A stretch of DNA of 6,937 nucleotides. It comes from Neisseriaceae bacterium. GTDB taxonomy: Bacteria; Pseudomonadota; Gammaproteobacteria; Burkholderiales; UBA11063. Position numbers and translations under genes: made by a program. The stretch lies in contig CANISK010000080.1 of assembly GCA_947470205.1 (NCBI GenBank), forward strand, positions 1-6,937, in the 5' to 3' direction. Positions 5,038 to 6,937 of the stretch are shown in pieces; the first letter of the stretch is position 1; each line of letters starts with the position of its first letter. Below the pieces are notes generated by a model. That model had not been told where the DNA came from, searched no databases, and saw only the letters and a program-made list of their open reading frames with translations.

Positions 5038-6618
5038 TTAAAGTTTAAGGAGAGCCGTCATTTCATCTTCAGTTAGACCAAAGCTTGGTTTTATTGCTAT
5101 GGTGGTTGCTTTATTGGTAGTGGTTTCAAGCGCAGACACCGAAAGTAAACCATCTGCATCTATCTGAAAAGTCACTACAATTCGAGGTTCTCCAGCTTTC
5201 ATGGGTGGTATATCTTCTAACACCAACCGCCCCAAGCTTCTACATTTTGCCACCAAATCATGTTCCCCTTGTACTATGTGAATCAATAACTTGGTTTGAT
5301 TATCATAAAATGTGGTGAATTGTTGGGTTTTGATGATTGGAAGGGTGGAGTTTCTGTGGATAATTTTTTGCGTAATACCACCCATAGTTTCAATACCTAA
5401 AGATAATGGAGTGACATCTAAAAGTAGCCAATCATTTTTATTATTGCCAGCTAAAATATCTGCCTGAATTGCCGCGCCCATTGCAACTACTTTATCTGGA
5501 TCTATATGATTTAAAATCTCTGCATTAAATACTTCTTGTAGGGCGTGTTTGATAAATGGTACACGGGACATACCACCCACTAAAATGATCTTATCAATTG
5601 CATCTGGTAATATATTAGCGTCTGTCAAGGCATTATGCACCAGATTAATTGCTTTATCAATAAGCTTTTGTGAAATATTTTTAAATTCATCTTGTGTAAT
5701 AGACAAATTTAATAGACGCTTATTGGATAACAATAAAGTACAACATGATTTATTTTTACTTGATAGGTCTTCTTTGATTTTTTTACAAGTATTTAAAAGA
5801 AGTGCTGTGTCTTCATTTGTGAGCGCATTGAGATGTTCTTTTTCTAAGATATAACAATAAAGCCCATAGTCAAAATCATCCCCCCCAAGCATTGTATCCC
5901 CATTGACCGCGATTACCTCAAACACACCTTGGTAGAGACGTAGGATTGAGATATCTAGCGTACCACCACCCAAATCAAATACGAGACACTTGGCGCCATC
6001 TTTTGTTTGCTCTTGTATATTATTTTGATTATCTAACCCGTAAGCAATTGCAGCTGCTGTTGGTTCATTTAATAAACGCATGACATTTATATTGGCTAAT
6101 TTTGCAGCTTGGATGGTAGCGAGCCTTTGGGACTCATTAAAATATGCAGGTACTGTAATTATCGCATCTGTTACCTCACGATTAAAATGATTATTAGCGA
6201 TTTGCTTGAGGTGTTTTAGAATGTCGCTAGCTATTTCTATTGGATTTTTGATACCACAATTGGTATTTATTTCTATAAGTCCATCTTTTTGAATAAATTG
6301 ATACGGCAATGATTTATAATCCTTGATGTCACTAAACCCTATCCCCATAAAACGTTTTACAGATGATATGGTGTTAGTTGGATCTGATAATTTTTTGTTA
6401 TATGCCTCCATCCCAACTAAGATATCATTTTTACTATAATGTACAACTGATGGAATGATATCATTATTATTGTTATCTTTTAATAAAACTGGTTTATCGT
6501 CTTCTATGGTTGCAATAAGTGAATTTGTAGTGCCTAAATCTATCCCTACGATTATCTTTTTTTGCAATGGAGCATGTGCTAATATTTCATCTGGTTCACT
6601 GATTTGTAATAGTGCCAT
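5038..6618 (-). CDS. hscA: Fe-S assembly Hsp70 chaperone HscA lacking the C-terminal lid
   Basis: HscA is the specialised Hsp70 that, with HscB, uses ATP to promote cluster transfer from the scaffold IscU. The product has 526 residues against about 616 in E. coli. The ATPase domain (about 1-395) is intact: GIDLGTTNS (25-33), TISSVKRFMG (83-92), LLNEPTAAAIAYGLD (182-196), VFDLGGGTLDIS (213-224), ILVGGMSRVP (345-354) and AAIQADILAGN (382-392). The interdomain linker LLLDVTPLSLG (398-408) and the beta-sandwich substrate domain (about 409-511) are also present. It stops after KPSFGLTEDEMTALLKL, within the first helix of the lid, so about 90 residues are missing. The other two frames after the stop show no lid sequence. 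The N-terminal MALLQISEP identifies HscA rather than DnaK. Its start lies 3 bases after the carbonic anhydrase stop, implying one operon. hscB, iscU and fdx are not adjacent. Confidence 0.95.
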   Translation of the reverse strand: MALLQISEPDEILAHAPLQKKIIVGIDLGTTNSLIATIEDDKPVLLKDNNNNDIIPSVVHYSKNDILVGMEAYNKKLSDPTNTISSVKRFMGIGFSDIKDYKSLPYQFIQKDGLIEINTNCGIKNPIEIASDILKHLKQIANNHFNREVTDAIITVPAYFNESQRLATIQAAKLANINVMRLLNEPTAAAIAYGLDNQNNIQEQTKDGAKCLVFDLGGGTLDISILRLYQGVFEVIAVNGDTMLGGDDFDYGLYCYILEKEHLNALTNEDTALLLNTCKKIKEDLSSKNKSCCTLLLSNKRLLNLSITQDEFKNISQKLIDKAINLVHNALTDANILPDAIDKIILVGGMSRVPFIKHALQEVFNAEILNHIDPDKVVAMGAAIQADILAGNNKNDWLLLDVTPLSLGIETMGGITQKIIHRNSTLPIIKTQQFTTFYDNQTKLLIHIVQGEHDLVAKCRSLGRLVLEDIPPMKAGEPRIVVTFQIDADGLLSVSALETTTNKATTIAIKPSFGLTEDEMTALLKL

Positions 6619-6621
6619 TAT

Positions 6622-6937
6622 TTATTCCTTATTTAAGCATTCAAATTTTTGTTTACTGGTATCCCATTCTAATATATGAGCAGTTCGCACATCATATACC
6701 CATGCGGATATTTTTAATTGATTATTCGACAACAATCTTTCAACTGACGGATAAGTTTTTAGATTTTCAATTTGATTTAACACATTAAATTTTACCCCCT
6801 GATATGCATCTTCTGGGATTTTATTATTATCTTTAAAGCCATCTTTGATAATTTGTAACCAATTAGAAAGCCCAATTGAATCTATTTTATCATTACTCAG
6901 GCAGGCTTTTATCGCACCACATTCGGTGTGTGCGCAA
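6622..6937 (-). CDS. Beta-class carbonic anhydrase, C-terminal part (cut by window edge)
   Basis: Beta-carbonic anhydrases interconvert CO2 and bicarbonate with a zinc ion, supplying bicarbonate for carboxylations in fatty acid and nucleotide synthesis. The window holds the last 104 residues; the 5' part lies beyond the right edge. The fragment opens with CAHTECGAIKACL, where His3 and Cys6 are the second and third zinc ligands. The first ligand, in the usual CSDSR motif, is outside the window. Further on, FNVLNQIENLKTYPSVERLL and LKISAWVYDVRTAHILEWD match the conserved C-terminal helix and strand of the family (NV, Q, NL, YP, then WVYD). The stop overlaps the ribosome binding region of hscA and the two genes are 3 bases apart. 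Pairing a carbonic anhydrase with hscA is not a usual isc arrangement. Confidence 0.9.
   Translation of the reverse strand, partial: CAHTECGAIKACLSNDKIDSIGLSNWLQIIKDGFKDNNKIPEDAYQGVKFNVLNQIENLKTYPSVERLLSNNQLKISAWVYDVRTAHILEWDTSKQKFECLNKE
6626..6630 (-). promoter_or_regulatory. hscA ribosome binding site within the carbonic anhydrase gene
   Basis: AAGGA (6630-6626) lies 7 bases before the hscA ATG and inside the last sense codons of the carbonic anhydrase gene. Ribosomes ending the first gene would reach this site directly, which favours coupled translation and confirms the hscA start. Confidence 0.8.

Noticed and set aside
5549..5854. Plus-strand open frame of 101 codons inside hscA
   Set aside because: Antisense to a conserved part of the HscA ATPase domain, whose coding constraint explains the open frame.
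1..6937. CRISPR array, tRNA, rRNA, insertion sequence or toxin-antitoxin pair
   Set aside because: No regularly spaced repeats, no tRNA-like cloverleaf, no transposase or integrase motif and no recognisable toxin or antitoxin were seen on either strand.

Overview
This is a compact, AT-rich stretch (roughly one third G+C, judged by eye) of a bacterial chromosome. All convincing genes lie on the minus strand, so the transcription order runs from high to low coordinates. ErpA, HscA, S2 and EF-Ts all look proteobacterial. HscA opens with the MALLQISEP motif and ErpA ends in [10 protein letters not shown], as in beta- and gammaproteobacteria. Some EF-Ts segments (QPFVKNPD, then VVGEG, KKV and DFAAEV near the end) remind me most of betaproteobacteria. 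Low G+C, Asn-rich proteins, dispersed isc genes and a shortened chaperone suggest a host-associated or intracellular lineage with a reduced genome. That lifestyle, and the exact taxon, are inference.

Layout in transcription order: (1) the C-terminal part of a beta-class carbonic anhydrase enters from the right edge (6937-6622). (2) hscA follows 3 bases later with its ribosome binding site inside the anhydrase gene, and ends at the start of the lid domain (6618-5038). (3) A promoter-like -10 box and a stem-loop precede an unrecognised 70-residue ORF (4966-4754). (4) A family-2 glycosyltransferase (4721-3897) follows. (5) Then comes an Asn/Gln-rich protein of about 302 residues with two predicted membrane segments (3849-2941). 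(6) A 226-base non-coding leader full of inverted repeats precedes (7) rpsB (2714-1839) and (8) tsf (1786-905). (9) erpA (863-531) comes next, with a near-consensus promoter touching its start codon. (10) Last is a 169-residue predicted secreted, Asn-rich protein (515-6).

Functionally the window mixes translation (S2, EF-Ts), iron-sulfur cluster assembly and delivery (HscA, ErpA), bicarbonate supply (carbonic anhydrase), surface glycan synthesis (glycosyltransferase) and three lineage-specific proteins without recognisable families. hscA and erpA act in the same pathway but are about 4 kb apart. The window shows no iscS, iscU, hscB or fdx.

I see no CRISPR array, mobile element, tRNA or rRNA, and no clear multi-gene novel system. 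The strongest oddities are the lidless HscA, the structured rpsB leader, the promoter abutting the erpA start codon, and the two Asn-rich proteins (one secreted, one membrane-associated) that may be host-interaction factors.
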